Shown: piece by piece, positions 1 to 8,657 of the stretch
Layout: every line of letters begins with the position of its first letter
Position numbering within the stretch: the stretch's first letter is position 1
Source: Variibacter sp.
GTDB taxonomy: Bacteria; Pseudomonadota; Alphaproteobacteria; Rhizobiales; Xanthobacteraceae
DNA length: 64,000 nt
Assembly: GCA_019689555.1 (NCBI GenBank)
Contig: JADGHE010000007.1
Location: forward strand, 17,362-81,361
Direction of reading: 5' to 3'
The notes under the pieces: generated by a model
The model's input: only the letters and a program-made list of their open reading frames with translations
What the model was told of the DNA's origin: nothing
Databases searched by the model: none
Translations under genes and position numbers: made by a program

Positions 1-120
1 CTGCCTGTCGAGGTCGGTGAGGGTCAGCCGGCAGACGCCGCCCTTCGCCGTGCCGCCGATGGCGGCGGCCTCCATGAGGTCGCTCCACAGCCGCTCGGCG
101 TCGACGACGAGATTGCGCAT
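1..120 (-). CDS. Zn-dependent amidase/carbamoylase, N-terminus only
   Basis: The first 40 codons are visible, starting at the ATG complementary to 118-120; the gene runs off the left edge. The fragment contains GGTAKGGV and LTLTDLDRQ, the characteristic opening of hydantoinase/carbamoylase-type Zn-dependent amidases (M20 clan: N-carbamoyl-amino-acid hydrolase, beta-ureidopropionase, allantoate amidohydrolase). Such enzymes hydrolyse a carbamoyl or ureido group in the cytoplasm. The metal ligands lie outside the window, so the substrate cannot be told. It follows the flavin reductase gene by 14 bp on the same strand, so the two are probably co-transcribed. Family assignment is by N-terminal resemblance only. 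Confidence 0.65.
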   Translation of the reverse strand, partial: MRNLVVDAERLWSDLMEAAAIGGTAKGGVCRLTLTDLDRQ

Positions 121-134
121 CCGAAAACGCCCTT

Positions 135-1244
135 TCACCCGCGCGGGGCGGTGACGCCCGACCACAGCGCCCGGCTCACCCGCAGATACTGCGGCGGACG
201 GTCGACCTCCCCGCCGAGCTGGCGCGCCGCCTCCCAGGCCCAGTGCGGATCGTCGAGGAATGCGCGGCCGATCGCCACCATGTCCGCCCGGCCTTCAGCG
301 ACGATCGCCTCCGCCTGCCGCGGCGCCGTGATGAGCCCGACGACGCGCGTGGCGAGGCCCGTCTCGCGCCGCACGCGCTCGGCAATGGGCACGTTGTAGC
401 CGGCCGTCGTCGGGTTGCGGACGTCCGCCGTCACCCCGCCGGACGAAACGTCGACGTAATCCATTCCGGCCTCCTTAAGGCCGCGCGCGAAGGCCACCGC
501 ATCGTCCGGCGTCAGACCGCCCTCGATCCAGTCGCTGCCGGTGATGCGCGCGCCGAGCGCTATGCCGCGCGGCACCACCGCGCGCACCGCCTCGACCAGC
601 TCGAACAGATAGCGCCATCCCGCCTGGCGGCCGGGACCGTATTCGTCGCTGCGGCGGTTCGAGATCGGCGACTGGATGCTGTGCAGCATGTAGCCGTGCG
701 CCATGTGCAGCTCGATGGCATCGAAGCCGATGCGCACCGCGCGCCGGGCGGCGTTGACGAACAGTTCGGGCAGGCGCGCGAAGTCCTTTGCGGTCATCTC
801 GCGGGGCGCCGGCCAGTCCGCCCCGTAGGGGATGGCGGACGGCGCCATCGTCTCCCATGGCTCGTCGCCGCCGTTGCGCTTGAGCCCCTTGCCGCCCTCC
901 CAGGGGCGCTGCGACGAGGCCTTGCGTCCCGCGTGAGCGAGCTGGATGCCGAACTTGCTCGTGCCGATGCGCCGGCAATGGGCGATGACGCGCGCGAGCG
1001 CCGCCTCGTTGGCGTCGCTGTAGAGGCCGAGACATCCGTGGGTGATGCGCCCAAAGCGCTCCACATGCGTCGCCTCGATGACGACGAGGCCCGCGCCGGA
1101 ATTGGCCAGCATGCCGAGATGCGTCAGGTGCCAGTCGTCGGCGCAGCCGTCATTGGCGCTGTACTGGCACATCGGCGAAACGACGATGCGGTTCTTCAGT
1201 TCGAGATCGGCAATCTTGATCGGCGAGAACAGAGCGCTGGTCAT
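135..1244 (-). CDS. NADH:flavin oxidoreductase, YqjM-like old yellow enzyme
   Basis: A 369-residue FMN-dependent ene-reductase of the old-yellow-enzyme family. The N-terminus SPMCQYSANDG carries the Cys typical of the YqjM (thermophilic-like) subclass, followed by WHLTHLG. The block HMAHGYMLHSIQSPISNRR and the following DEYG form the usual substrate/FMN site, and the C-terminal VAIGRAFLDDP binds the FMN phosphate. Members reduce activated C=C bonds of enones, maleimides or nitro compounds with NAD(P)H in the cytoplasm. The ATG at 1244 is chosen because the conserved LFSPIKIADLELKNR begins right after it; the open frame extends 26 codons upstream without conservation. It lies between the M20 peptidase and the amidase on the same strand, suggesting one catabolic operon. 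The substrate is not predictable. Confidence 0.9.
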   Translation of the reverse strand: MTSALFSPIKIADLELKNRIVVSPMCQYSANDGCADDWHLTHLGMLANSGAGLVVIEATHVERFGRITHGCLGLYSDANEAALARVIAHCRRIGTSKFGIQLAHAGRKASSQRPWEGGKGLKRNGGDEPWETMAPSAIPYGADWPAPREMTAKDFARLPELFVNAARRAVRIGFDAIELHMAHGYMLHSIQSPISNRRSDEYGPGRQAGWRYLFELVEAVRAVVPRGIALGARITGSDWIEGGLTPDDAVAFARGLKEAGMDYVDVSSGGVTADVRNPTTAGYNVPIAERVRRETGLATRVVGLITAPRQAEAIVAEGRADMVAIGRAFLDDPHWAWEAARQLGGEVDRPPQYLRVSRALWSGVTAPRG

Positions 1245-1318
1245 GGATGTTCCGCTGCGATGTCGGTGGAATGAGATCGATCCGGAGAGGAGGCGAACTT
1301 GCGCGCGCCGGTACGCCG

Positions 1319-2494
1319 TCAATCCGCGCCGAGGCGCATGATCGCGAGCGCCAAGGCTTGCGCACGCGGCACGACGGTGTCCAGTTCGAGATATTCATCG
1401 GGGCTGTGGGCCCGGCCACCGACCGGTCCCACCGCGCAGATGGTGGGCGCGCCCACCGCCGCCGCGAAGCCGGAATCGGCGCAGCCCCCCGTGAACTGGC
1501 TCTCGACCGGCGTGCCGAGCGCGGCGCTGCAGGCCGCATAATGCTCGAACAGCGCCTGCGACCGCTCGCCCGGAACGAGCGGCAGGAACTCGGCCGCGAT
1601 CTCGATCTGCGCGCGCGAGCCCGGCACGAAGCTCGTGCGCACGATGCGCTCGATTTCCGCCATCGCGGCGTCCCGATCCGCCGGCGTGACGAAGCGCAGG
1701 TCGACCTCGGCCTCGGCGAACGGCGCGACGGTGTTGACGGTCTGTCCGCCGGCGATCTTGCCGACATTGACGGTGACGCCCTTGTCGAGATCGGTGAGCG
1801 CGTGAAGCGCCGTGATCTTGCGCGCGAGCTCCTCGATCGCGCTGATGCCGTCGCCGAAATTGGCGCCGGAATGCGCCGCCTTGCCGGCGACCGCGAGGCG
1901 CATGAAGATGCCGCCCTTGCGGCCGGTGACGACGGCGTTGTGCGGCCGGCCCGGCTCGGCGTTGAACACCGCGCGCGCCTTGCGCGCCTCGGCTTCGATG
2001 AGCGGGCGGCCGGAGGGCGATCCGATTTCCTCGTCGGCGGTGAAGAGGCCGACGACCGGCGCAGGCGCGGCCCCGGCGCGCTTGAGCGCCGCCAGCACGA
2101 ACGCGTTCATCACGAGGCCGGCCTTCATGTCGCAAACCCCGGGGCCGTAGGCGCGGCCGTTCTCGATCCGGAACGGGCGGCGCGAGGCTTCGTCCTTCGG
2201 AAACACCGTGTCCCGATGGCCCATGACGAGGATGGTGCTGTTCGACGCGGCGCCGGCGCCGTTCGTCACCGTCGCCCGCAGAGCGTCGCCGAAGCGCGCG
2301 TTGGGAATGGTTTCGCACGGAATTCCGTGGCTCTCGAGAAAGGAGCGCAGGTGTGCGCCTACCTTGTCGACCCCCGCCTTGTCGTAGCTGCCGCTGTCCG
2401 TGTTCACGAGCGTCTCGAGCAGAGCGAGCATCGCGCCCCGCTGATCGGCGAGCCAATCGAGTACGGCCTTTTCCCTCTGCCCCACATCCGCCAT
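1319..2494 (-). CDS. M20 family metallopeptidase (CPG2/ArgE-like)
   Basis: A 391-residue zinc exopeptidase/deacylase of the M20 family, close to glutamate carboxypeptidase G2. Metal and catalytic motifs are in order: MGHRDTVFP (His ligand), CDMKAG (bridging Asp), TADEEIGSPSGR (catalytic Glu plus Glu ligand) and GGRAHSPDEY (C-terminal His ligand). A dimerisation domain lies in between (VAGKAAHSGANFGDG). No signal peptide is seen, so it is cytoplasmic. The start is the ATG at 2494; 35 upstream open codons are low complexity and unconserved. It is 74 bp ahead of the flavin reductase gene, and together with the downstream amidase suggests use of an N-acyl or N-carbamoyl amino compound (inference). 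Confidence 0.88.
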   Translation of the reverse strand: MADVGQREKAVLDWLADQRGAMLALLETLVNTDSGSYDKAGVDKVGAHLRSFLESHGIPCETIPNARFGDALRATVTNGAGAASNSTILVMGHRDTVFPKDEASRRPFRIENGRAYGPGVCDMKAGLVMNAFVLAALKRAGAAPAPVVGLFTADEEIGSPSGRPLIEAEARKARAVFNAEPGRPHNAVVTGRKGGIFMRLAVAGKAAHSGANFGDGISAIEELARKITALHALTDLDKGVTVNVGKIAGGQTVNTVAPFAEAEVDLRFVTPADRDAAMAEIERIVRTSFVPGSRAQIEIAAEFLPLVPGERSQALFEHYAACSAALGTPVESQFTGGCADSGFAAAVGAPTICAVGPVGGRAHSPDEYLELDTVVPRAQALALAIMRLGAD

Positions 2495-2747
2495 GGCGCC
2501 CAACCCTGTCGCTCGTCCAAGCTGCGCCCGAGTTTGAGCACGATGCACCGGCCGCCTCAAGCCGCTCGCGCGCGGATCTCCAATGCGGGCCGCCTTCATT
2601 CCGCCAAGGAACAGGTGACTGATGACGGCGGGAGCGACAGACCGCCATGGATCGGCGGACGGCGCCCCCGCGCCGACCGGGCGCGGTGGTTCGCGCTACG
2701 CGTCGCTTCCGCGCCGCGCCGATCCGGCTCACCCAGGAGGATTCGAC

Positions 2748-3689
2748 ATGGCAAGGCTGGGGTTGGCACTAACGGCAGCGGTGGCCGCGCTGGCGCTCGG
2801 GGTCGCCGCGACGACGGTCCTCGCGCAGCAGACGGGGAACCGGGATGCCGGCGCGACGTCCGCCCAGGCTTCACCACCCGAAGGCCGGCGCGAGGCAGGC
2901 GGGGGCGGGCGCGATCGCGAGACGTGGGACGAATGGTCGGAGCGTCGCCGCGGCGACGCCGAGGAGGATTCCGAAGGCGATGACCGCCCCATGATGCGCG
3001 GCGAGCGCGGCTTCGACGATCGGCGGGAGGAGCGGGGAAGCCGCGGCGGCTTCGGACGCTGGGACGAAGACGGCCCGGACGGGCCTCGCGGCTTTGCGGG
3101 ACCCGGCCCGCGCGGGCCGATGATGATGATGATGATGGCTCCGCATGGGCTCAGACTGCTTTGCAGCCCGCGCAGCGAGCGAATAATGAATTTCATGCTC
3201 GATCGCCTCGAGCGCTTGACGCAGCCGACGGAAGCGCAGCGCGTGGCGCTCGAAAGGCTGAAGGATGCGGCCGCGAGGGCGCGCGAGACGGCGCAGGCGG
3301 CCTGTCCCAGCGGGCCTCCCCCGCTCACGCCGACGGGCCGGCTCGCCGCGGCGGAAAAGCACCTCGAGGCCTTGCTCGCGGCGGTGCGCATCGTGCGTCC
3401 CGCGCTCGAGGAATATTACGGCATGCTGAACGACGAGCAGAAGGCGCGCTTCTACGCGTTGCGGCCGTGGGCGGCCTGGCATGAGCGGCTCGACCGCTGG
3501 CGGCGCGATCGCTGGGATCGGCGCGGCGCGGAGGAGCCGCGCCAGGGCCGGCGCGAAGAAGGCCGATGGCGCGAGCGCGAACGCGATCGCTGGAGCGAGC
3601 CCGACGACGGTCCACGCGGTGACCGCTGGCGCGACCGCCAGGATCGCGACCGCGACGGCTGGCCCGATCCGTGGCGGGGTCGGCTGTAA
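2748..3689 (+). CDS. LTXXQ-motif (Spy/CpxP-like) periplasmic protein, charged low-complexity tails
   Basis: The protein has 313 residues. Residues 1-24 form a signal peptide ending VLAQQ. Then comes an Arg/Gly/Asp/Glu-rich disordered stretch (about 30-120), a run of six methionines (codons near 3120-3137), a Spy/CpxP-like helical core (about 135-245: LERLTQPTEAQRVALERL and LNDEQKARFYAL, the two LTXXQ-type repeats), and an Arg/Asp-rich tail. Spy-type proteins are periplasmic ATP-independent chaperones or metal-stress proteins. The ATG at 2748 is preceded by a good AGGAGGA ribosome site at 2735-2742. It is transcribed away from the peptidase operon. The long charged flanks make it about twice the usual length of the family. 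Confidence 0.75.
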   Translation: MARLGLALTAAVAALALGVAATTVLAQQTGNRDAGATSAQASPPEGRREAGGGGRDRETWDEWSERRRGDAEEDSEGDDRPMMRGERGFDDRREERGSRGGFGRWDEDGPDGPRGFAGPGPRGPMMMMMMAPHGLRLLCSPRSERIMNFMLDRLERLTQPTEAQRVALERLKDAAARARETAQAACPSGPPPLTPTGRLAAAEKHLEALLAAVRIVRPALEEYYGMLNDEQKARFYALRPWAAWHERLDRWRRDRWDRRGAEEPRQGRREEGRWRERERDRWSEPDDGPRGDRWRDRQDRDRDGWPDPWRGRL

Positions 3690-3792
3690 GAACGTTTTCC
3701 GAACGCAGCCTGCGCGGGCGAAAAGCCCGCACAGGCATTTGCATCGAATGCGGCGATGCCGCCTCGGCCGATGCAGGATCGACCACCCAGGT

Positions 3793-4779
3793 TCAGTTCA
3801 GCTCGACCGGAACCTCCTGCACGGTCTTGCGCCACTTCGTCATTTCCGCCTTGAGCCAGTTCTGCGTTTCCTCGATCGAGGCGGCCGGGAAGATGTCCGT
3901 GCCGGTCTTGGCCGCGGCTTCCTTCACGAAGTCGTCGTTCACGGCGTCCGTGAACGCCTTGTAGAGCGCGCGCATGATCTCCGGCGGCGTGCCGGCAGGC
4001 GCGAACAGCGCGGACCAGTTGCCGGTGCCGACGTCCGGATAGCCGAGCTCGGCGAAGGTCGGATATTCCTTGAATCCCTCGAGCCGTTGGGTGACGTTCG
4101 AGAGCACGCGAACCGTGCCGGCCTTCACCTGCGGAATCGTGATCGGCGTGCTCAGCAGCGTGACGTTCACTTCGCCGTTGACGATGCCCTTCACCATCTC
4201 GCCGGCGCCGCCCTTGTAGGGGATGTGGATCATGTCGAGCTGGGCGCGCTTGGCCAGCAGGGCGGTATCGAAGTGCGGGAAGCTGCCGATGCCGGAGCTG
4301 GCGTAGCGCACCTTGCCCGGATTCTTCCTGGTGTAGTCGATAAATTCCTGGAACGTCTTGGCCGGGAATCCGGCATTGGCGAGAAAGACGTTCGGCGTCA
4401 CCAGGAGGCGAGCCACCGCCACGATATCCTTGTCGAAGTTGAAGGCGAGCTTTTTGGTGAACAGAACCGGCGTGATGCAGTTCGTCGTCACGTTGCCGAT
4501 CATCAGCGTGTAGCCGTCCGGCTTTGCGTGCGCCAGCTCCTCGAGCGAGATGATGCCGCCGGCCCCCGGCTTGTTCTCGATCACGATGTTGGCGCCGAGC
4601 GCGACCCTGGCTTTTTCCGATACGAGCCGGGCCGCGTAGTCAGTGGCGCCGCCGGGCGCGTAAGGAACCAGAATTCTGATCGGTTTGGACGGATACTTGT
4701 CCTGCGCGGATGCGGCCTCGGCCGCAAGGCCGAGCGCGAGAACCGCGGCTGCGGCCATGAATTTCGCCATCGCTCCCAT
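3793..4779 (-). CDS. TctC/Bug-family tricarboxylate transporter binding protein
   Basis: A 328-residue periplasmic solute-binding protein. The signal peptide (residues 1-22, AAAAVLALGLAAEAASAQ) is followed by YPSKPIRILVPYAPGGATD, the diagnostic Bug/TctC opening. Later family motifs are NKPGAGGIISLEELA, HIPYKGGAGEMVKGI and the C-terminal EIMRALYKAF. These proteins capture carboxylates for a TctAB membrane pair. No tctA or tctB is in the window, so it is an orphan receptor, which is common in this order. AAGGAG lies just upstream of the ATG at 4779. It sits between the LTXXQ gene and gamma-glutamyltransferase, so the ligand could be a carboxylate from that pathway (inference). Confidence 0.92.
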   Translation of the reverse strand: MGAMAKFMAAAAVLALGLAAEAASAQDKYPSKPIRILVPYAPGGATDYAARLVSEKARVALGANIVIENKPGAGGIISLEELAHAKPDGYTLMIGNVTTNCITPVLFTKKLAFNFDKDIVAVARLLVTPNVFLANAGFPAKTFQEFIDYTRKNPGKVRYASSGIGSFPHFDTALLAKRAQLDMIHIPYKGGAGEMVKGIVNGEVNVTLLSTPITIPQVKAGTVRVLSNVTQRLEGFKEYPTFAELGYPDVGTGNWSALFAPAGTPPEIMRALYKAFTDAVNDDFVKEAAAKTGTDIFPAASIEETQNWLKAEMTKWRKTVQEVPVELN

Positions 4780-5168
4780 AGGGCTCCTTTTCCTCCCATG
4801 ATTATGTGGTCTTGGATCACGTCTTGTTTTCGACGTTTCGTTGCTTGTGTGGAGGACGTCGCCCCAGGCGAAGCACCGCGCATTCCCCCGCGGCGTCGCC
4901 TGCCAAGACACTCATAAACGGACGTCCCCCGCTCGTGGCGGACCACTGCGCCGAGCGTTGGTCATTGGCGCTAGCATCCTCGCGATCGGAACCCGCTGTC
5001 AATCGATGCGCAGGGACTCGCGACAACTTTACGTGATCGGGGGGAATGCCGGATCGGCGTGTCGCGCTTGCGAATGCAGCGCCGCGTGCAACGCGCGCTC
5101 GTGCCGTCGACTGCGCCCGCGACGATCGACCGGATCGAGCGCCTGCCCTCGCGCGAACAGGCGGCCGA
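4780..5168. other. Gene-free stretch, 389 bp
   Basis: This lies between the TctC-type gene and the end of the gamma-glutamyltransferase gene, both on the minus strand. It should contain the promoter of the TctC gene. It is less GC-rich near 4795-4860, which fits a promoter region. I see no RNA gene, no clear terminator stem and no convincing conserved frame. Confidence 0.5.
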
Positions 5169-6995
5169 CTAACGCCCGGCGGCGTAACCCTGCATGCCGC
5201 GCGGATTGGCCGCAGCGCGGCGGCGGCGGCCGAGACGAGAGGCTGCGGTGAGGCGCCCTTCCGACCAGTCCGGACCGACCTCGACCACGTGGCCGCGGCG
5301 TCTCAGCTCGGAGATCGTTTCAGCCCGCAGGCGCCCCTCGACCACCAGCACGCCCGGGCGCGCGGTGCGCGGCCAGAACGAGATCGGGAAGTGCTCGGAA
5401 TGCCAGGCCGGCGCGTCGATCGCCTCCTGCAGATTCATGTTCGCATGGACGTGCCGCAGAAAGAGCTGCGCGTTCCACTGATCCTGCTGGTCGCCGCCGG
5501 GCGAACCCCAGACGAGATAGGGCTCGCCGTCGCGCAGGGCGAGCGTGGGCGAGAGCGTGGTGCGCGGGCGCTTCCCGGGCGCGAGGCTCGCCGGATGGCC
5601 CTCCTCCAGCCAGAACATCTGCGCGCGCGAACCCAGGCAGAAGCCGAGCTCGGGAATGACCGGCGAGGATTGCAGCCAGCCGCCCGAAGGCGTCGCCGAG
5701 ATCATGTTGCCTTCGCGGTCGATGATGTCGAAGTGCACCGTATCCCCGCGCACCGGCCCCATGGGGCCGACGGTCGGCTCCCCGGCGCCGAGCCGACCCA
5801 CGGTCGGCTCCCCCGCACCGGCCGCACCCGGCACATCCTCGGCGCGGCGCAGCTTCACAACGGCGCCGAACCCTTCGACGATGCCCGGCCTCTGCTCGAG
5901 CGAGGCCTCGCTTCCCACCAGCGCGCGGCGCCGGTCGTTGTAGGCGTCGGACAGGAGCGTCGCGATCGGCACGTCGACGAAGTCGGGATCGCCGTAGAAT
6001 TTCTCGCGGTCGGCGAAGGCCAGCTTGGCGCATTCCACCTGCAGGTGAATGAAATCCGCGCTCGTGGGGTCGAGGCCATCGAGGTCAAAACCCTTCAGCA
6101 GAGCAAGCTGTTGCAGGAGCACCGGGCCCTGGCTCCAGACGCCAGCCTTGCAGACGGTGTAGCGCCCGTAGTCATAGGTCAGCGGCGCTTCGACGCGCGG
6201 CTTCCAGCGCGCCATGTCGTCGCCGGTCAACACACCGGAGTGCGGCTCGCCGCTCGTATCCATGACCTTCTGCGTGCGGCAGAAGCGATCGATCGCCTCG
6301 GCGACGAAGCCTTGCGACCAGATGGTCCGCGCCCGCTCGATCTGGCGGACGCGCTCGCCACCCGCGGATTGCGCCTCGCGCAGCAGGCGCCTGTAGGTCT
6401 CGGCGAGAACCTTGTTGGTGAACAGGCTCCCGGGCGGCGGCACGTCGCCGTGCGGCAGATAGATTTCGGCCGAGGTCGGCCAGTGCGTCAGGAACAGCTC
6501 CTTCACGGAGGCGATGGTGGCGCTTGCGCGCTCGACGAGCGGGAAACCGTGCTCGGCATAGCTGATCGCCGGCGCCAGCACATCGGCGAGCGTCATCGTG
6601 CCGTAGTCGCGCAGGATGAGCATCCAGGTCTCGAACGCGCCGGGCACGCAGGCGGCGAGCAGCCCGGTGCCCGGCACCATGTCGAGACCGAGCCGGTCGC
6701 GATAATGGGCGATGGTCGCGCCGGCGGGCGCGGGGCCCTGGCCGCAGATCACTTCGGTCCGCCTGCGGCGGACGTCATAGAGAATGACCGGCACGTCGCC
6801 ACCCGGGCCGTTGAGATGCGGCTCCACGACCTGGAGCGTGAACGCCGTCGCCACCGCGGCATCGAAGGCGTTGCCCCCGCGCTCCAGCGTTCCCATGCCG
6901 ACCGCCGTGGCGATCCAATGCGTGGAGGCGACAACGCCGAACGTGCCCTCGATCTCGGGGCGCGTGGTGAAGCGGCCTTGATTGATGTTCGTCAT
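5169..6995 (-). CDS. Gamma-glutamyltransferase family protein
   Basis: A 608-residue N-terminal-nucleophile hydrolase of the gamma-glutamyltranspeptidase family. The large-subunit part has GGNAFDAAVATAFTLQVVEP and LNGPGGD. The predicted autocleavage/nucleophile Thr is in GDTVHFDIIDREGN, followed by GGWLQSSPVIPE and the small-subunit core PRTTLSPTLALRDGEP. Classical members hydrolyse or transfer the gamma-glutamyl group of glutathione; the GGT-like clade without a signal peptide includes cephalosporin-acylase-type enzymes. No signal peptide is seen. Just before the nucleophile a short segment is duplicated (GAGEPTVGRL then GAGEPTVGPM). The start at 6995 is set by MTNINQGRFTTRPEI, which precedes the conserved GVVAS segment. 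Confidence 0.9.
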   Translation of the reverse strand: MTNINQGRFTTRPEIEGTFGVVASTHWIATAVGMGTLERGGNAFDAAVATAFTLQVVEPHLNGPGGDVPVILYDVRRRRTEVICGQGPAPAGATIAHYRDRLGLDMVPGTGLLAACVPGAFETWMLILRDYGTMTLADVLAPAISYAEHGFPLVERASATIASVKELFLTHWPTSAEIYLPHGDVPPPGSLFTNKVLAETYRRLLREAQSAGGERVRQIERARTIWSQGFVAEAIDRFCRTQKVMDTSGEPHSGVLTGDDMARWKPRVEAPLTYDYGRYTVCKAGVWSQGPVLLQQLALLKGFDLDGLDPTSADFIHLQVECAKLAFADREKFYGDPDFVDVPIATLLSDAYNDRRRALVGSEASLEQRPGIVEGFGAVVKLRRAEDVPGAAGAGEPTVGRLGAGEPTVGPMGPVRGDTVHFDIIDREGNMISATPSGGWLQSSPVIPELGFCLGSRAQMFWLEEGHPASLAPGKRPRTTLSPTLALRDGEPYLVWGSPGGDQQDQWNAQLFLRHVHANMNLQEAIDAPAWHSEHFPISFWPRTARPGVLVVEGRLRAETISELRRRGHVVEVGPDWSEGRLTAASRLGRRRRAAANPRGMQGYAAGR

Positions 6996-7103
6996 GGGGC
7001 GCCCCCGGACGGTGAAAAAGCACTGCATCACAAGTCAGGCCCGACGCCAACACCCTTGCGGGATGCTCCGCGCAAGGGCGCTGCACCTTGCCTGTCTTCG
7101 AAA

Positions 7104-7355
7104 TCAGGAACGATTGCCGGCGAGCGGCGGCGCCTCGCCCTGCGCTGTCGGGCCGTGCTCGCGGCCGACGGCGCGCCATGCATTGATTTCGCGGACCAGG
7201 TCGCGCATCTGCGCCATGATCTGATCCTCGCTGTAATATTTTCGCCACCGCCCGCTGCGATAGAGCGCGAGCAGATGTGCACGCCGACGTTCCGCCAGGG
7301 ATCGCCAACGCCGCGCCATGTCGTCCCGGCCCTGCTGCGCCTTCCCGTCCAACAT
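7104..7355 (-). CDS. Small TIGR03809-like hypothetical protein
   Basis: An 83-residue basic, helical protein of unknown function. The pattern MARRWRSLAERRRAHLLALYRSGRWRKYYSEDQ, shown here as MARRWRSLAERRRAHL and YRSGRWRKYYSEDQ, followed by a short helix ending INAWR, resembles the rhizobial family TIGR03809, recognised from memory of its RW...LAE...GRW.YY pattern. No signal peptide or membrane segment is present. The ATG at 7355 is preferred; a GTG at 7370 would add five residues. It stands alone between the gamma-glutamyltransferase and the sigma-factor remnant, and nothing nearby hints at a role. Confidence 0.6.
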   Translation of the reverse strand: MLDGKAQQGRDDMARRWRSLAERRRAHLLALYRSGRWRKYYSEDQIMAQMRDLVREINAWRAVGREHGPTAQGEAPPLAGNRS

Positions 7356-7537
7356 CGAGGCTACTCGCACTGAAATACGCCCGCCGATGCGCTATCGGCC
7401 CGTCGCGAAATCATCAAGAGCGGGCGGCGAACACGGTTAAACGCCCGCGCGAGGCGCTGCGCGAAAGCCTGGGCGCTTCGACAGCGCGTCGCAATCGGGT
7501 GCGCCGTGACGGCGACCCCGAACTTACGCCCGGTTCG

Positions 7538-8341
7538 TCACGCGCTTTCGTCATGCGCAGTTGTCGGGAAAGAGCGGGCTCGCTCGTTGCGGGCGCGGGC
7601 GAGACTTGGGCGTCGAGGGTGGGCTCGGCTGCAACCGGCGCTTGATAGGCGACCCCGATCCCGGCGCCGTCGACCGGTCGGGATCGATCCCGCGCGTCGA
7701 CGCGCTGTCCTCGCGCAGCCGCTCGGACAAAAAGAGGCTCGTGAGCACGCCGGCCTGCGCGACGATGACGACCGCGCCGATGTCGCGGCATAGGCCAGCT
7801 TGCAGGCGGGAAAAGCCGCGAGCCGCTCCCCGAGCCAGGCGGCAAGGGACAGCCGCGCCTTCGTGGGCGCAGGACCGCTCTCGGCTTCGATTGCGGCCAT
7901 CAGCTTTTCCCAGGCGCGGGCGGACGGAGCGCCGGGCGTCTCGTTGAGATAAATGGTTTCGACGAGGCGCTCTCTTAAGATCTCACCTTTGTCCTTCTTC
8001 TGAAGCGCGACCTCGGGGGTGTCGGAAAAGTCTTCAAATGCCGCCGCCGTCTCCGCGTTCAACGTCTGGTCCCGCCGCCGGCGCGGAGCCGAAAGGACCT
8101 TGAACCGCGCAATGGCGAGCAGCCATGTGGAGACCGCCGACCGCGCCTCGAAGCGCCCGGCCTGACGCCAGACATCGAGGAACACTTCGCTGATCAGATC
8201 TTCCGCCAGGGCCGGATCGTTCACGAGCCGCAGCACGAACCGGTAGGCCCGCACGTGGTGCCTGGCGAAAAGCACCTGCATGGCCAGCCGATCGCCGCTC
8301 GCAATCCGCCCAATCAGAACTTTGTCCGATGTGGTCTGCAT
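7538..8341 (-). pseudogene. ECF sigma factor fused by deletion to its anti-sigma factor, then frameshifted
   Basis: Residues 1-122 are an ECF sigma factor: region 2 is intact (LIGRIASGDRLAMQVLFARH, AEDLISEVFLDVWRQAG, STWLLAIARFKVLSA) and the run-in to region 4 is present (VALQKKDKGEILRE). Region 4, the -35-binding helix-turn-helix, is absent. From about residue 126 (near 7966) the sequence reads VETIYLNETPGAPSARAWEK, which I recognise as the middle of the anti-sigma protein normally encoded next to this sigma factor. At about 7775-7790 the frame shifts: the membrane helix continues one frame over as VVIVAQAGVLTSLFLSERL, and a further shift follows. The zinc-finger/ASD N-terminus of the anti-sigma factor is also gone. 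Neither partner can work normally. An assembly error must be excluded. Confidence 0.8.
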
Positions 8342-8657
8342 CGCGGCGGTGGCCGGCTCGTGAAGTTAGTCGCGGGGAGAACCTTCCCGGTTCAAGAGCC
8401 GGGAGGAACTCGACTGAAACGGCCGAGACTGCCTGCGATGCCGACGCAAGCCGCCGGAATGTAAGGGATGAACGCTAAACGCCCCCCGTTTCGCCCCGGC
8501 GGGCCCCCGTCCGTCCCGGTTAAATTGCCCCTGAACGGAGGGGAAATCAAACGCAAAGCATGCGCATCAAGGCGCGGCGGCGCGCAGCCCGCGCCGCGGG
8601 CGGATCGGCCGCGCCTGCGCCCGCGCCGGCCGGCGGACCGGCGCGAGCACTCCGGGC
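8342..8657. other. Gene-free stretch, 316 bp
   Basis: This lies between the start of the sigma-factor remnant and the end of the LysM-peptidase gene (both minus strand). It holds the former sigma-gene promoter region. A short stem (CCCCT at 8528-8532 and AGGGG at 8539-8543, six-base loop) could terminate the peptidase gene. Short frames here look like GC-rich shadows and have no family resemblance. Confidence 0.4.

Noticed and set aside
5046..7373. A 775-codon open frame on the plus strand
   Set aside because: It lies antisense to gamma-glutamyltransferase, has Arg/Ala/Gly/His-rich low-complexity translation and no family motifs; a typical GC-rich shadow.
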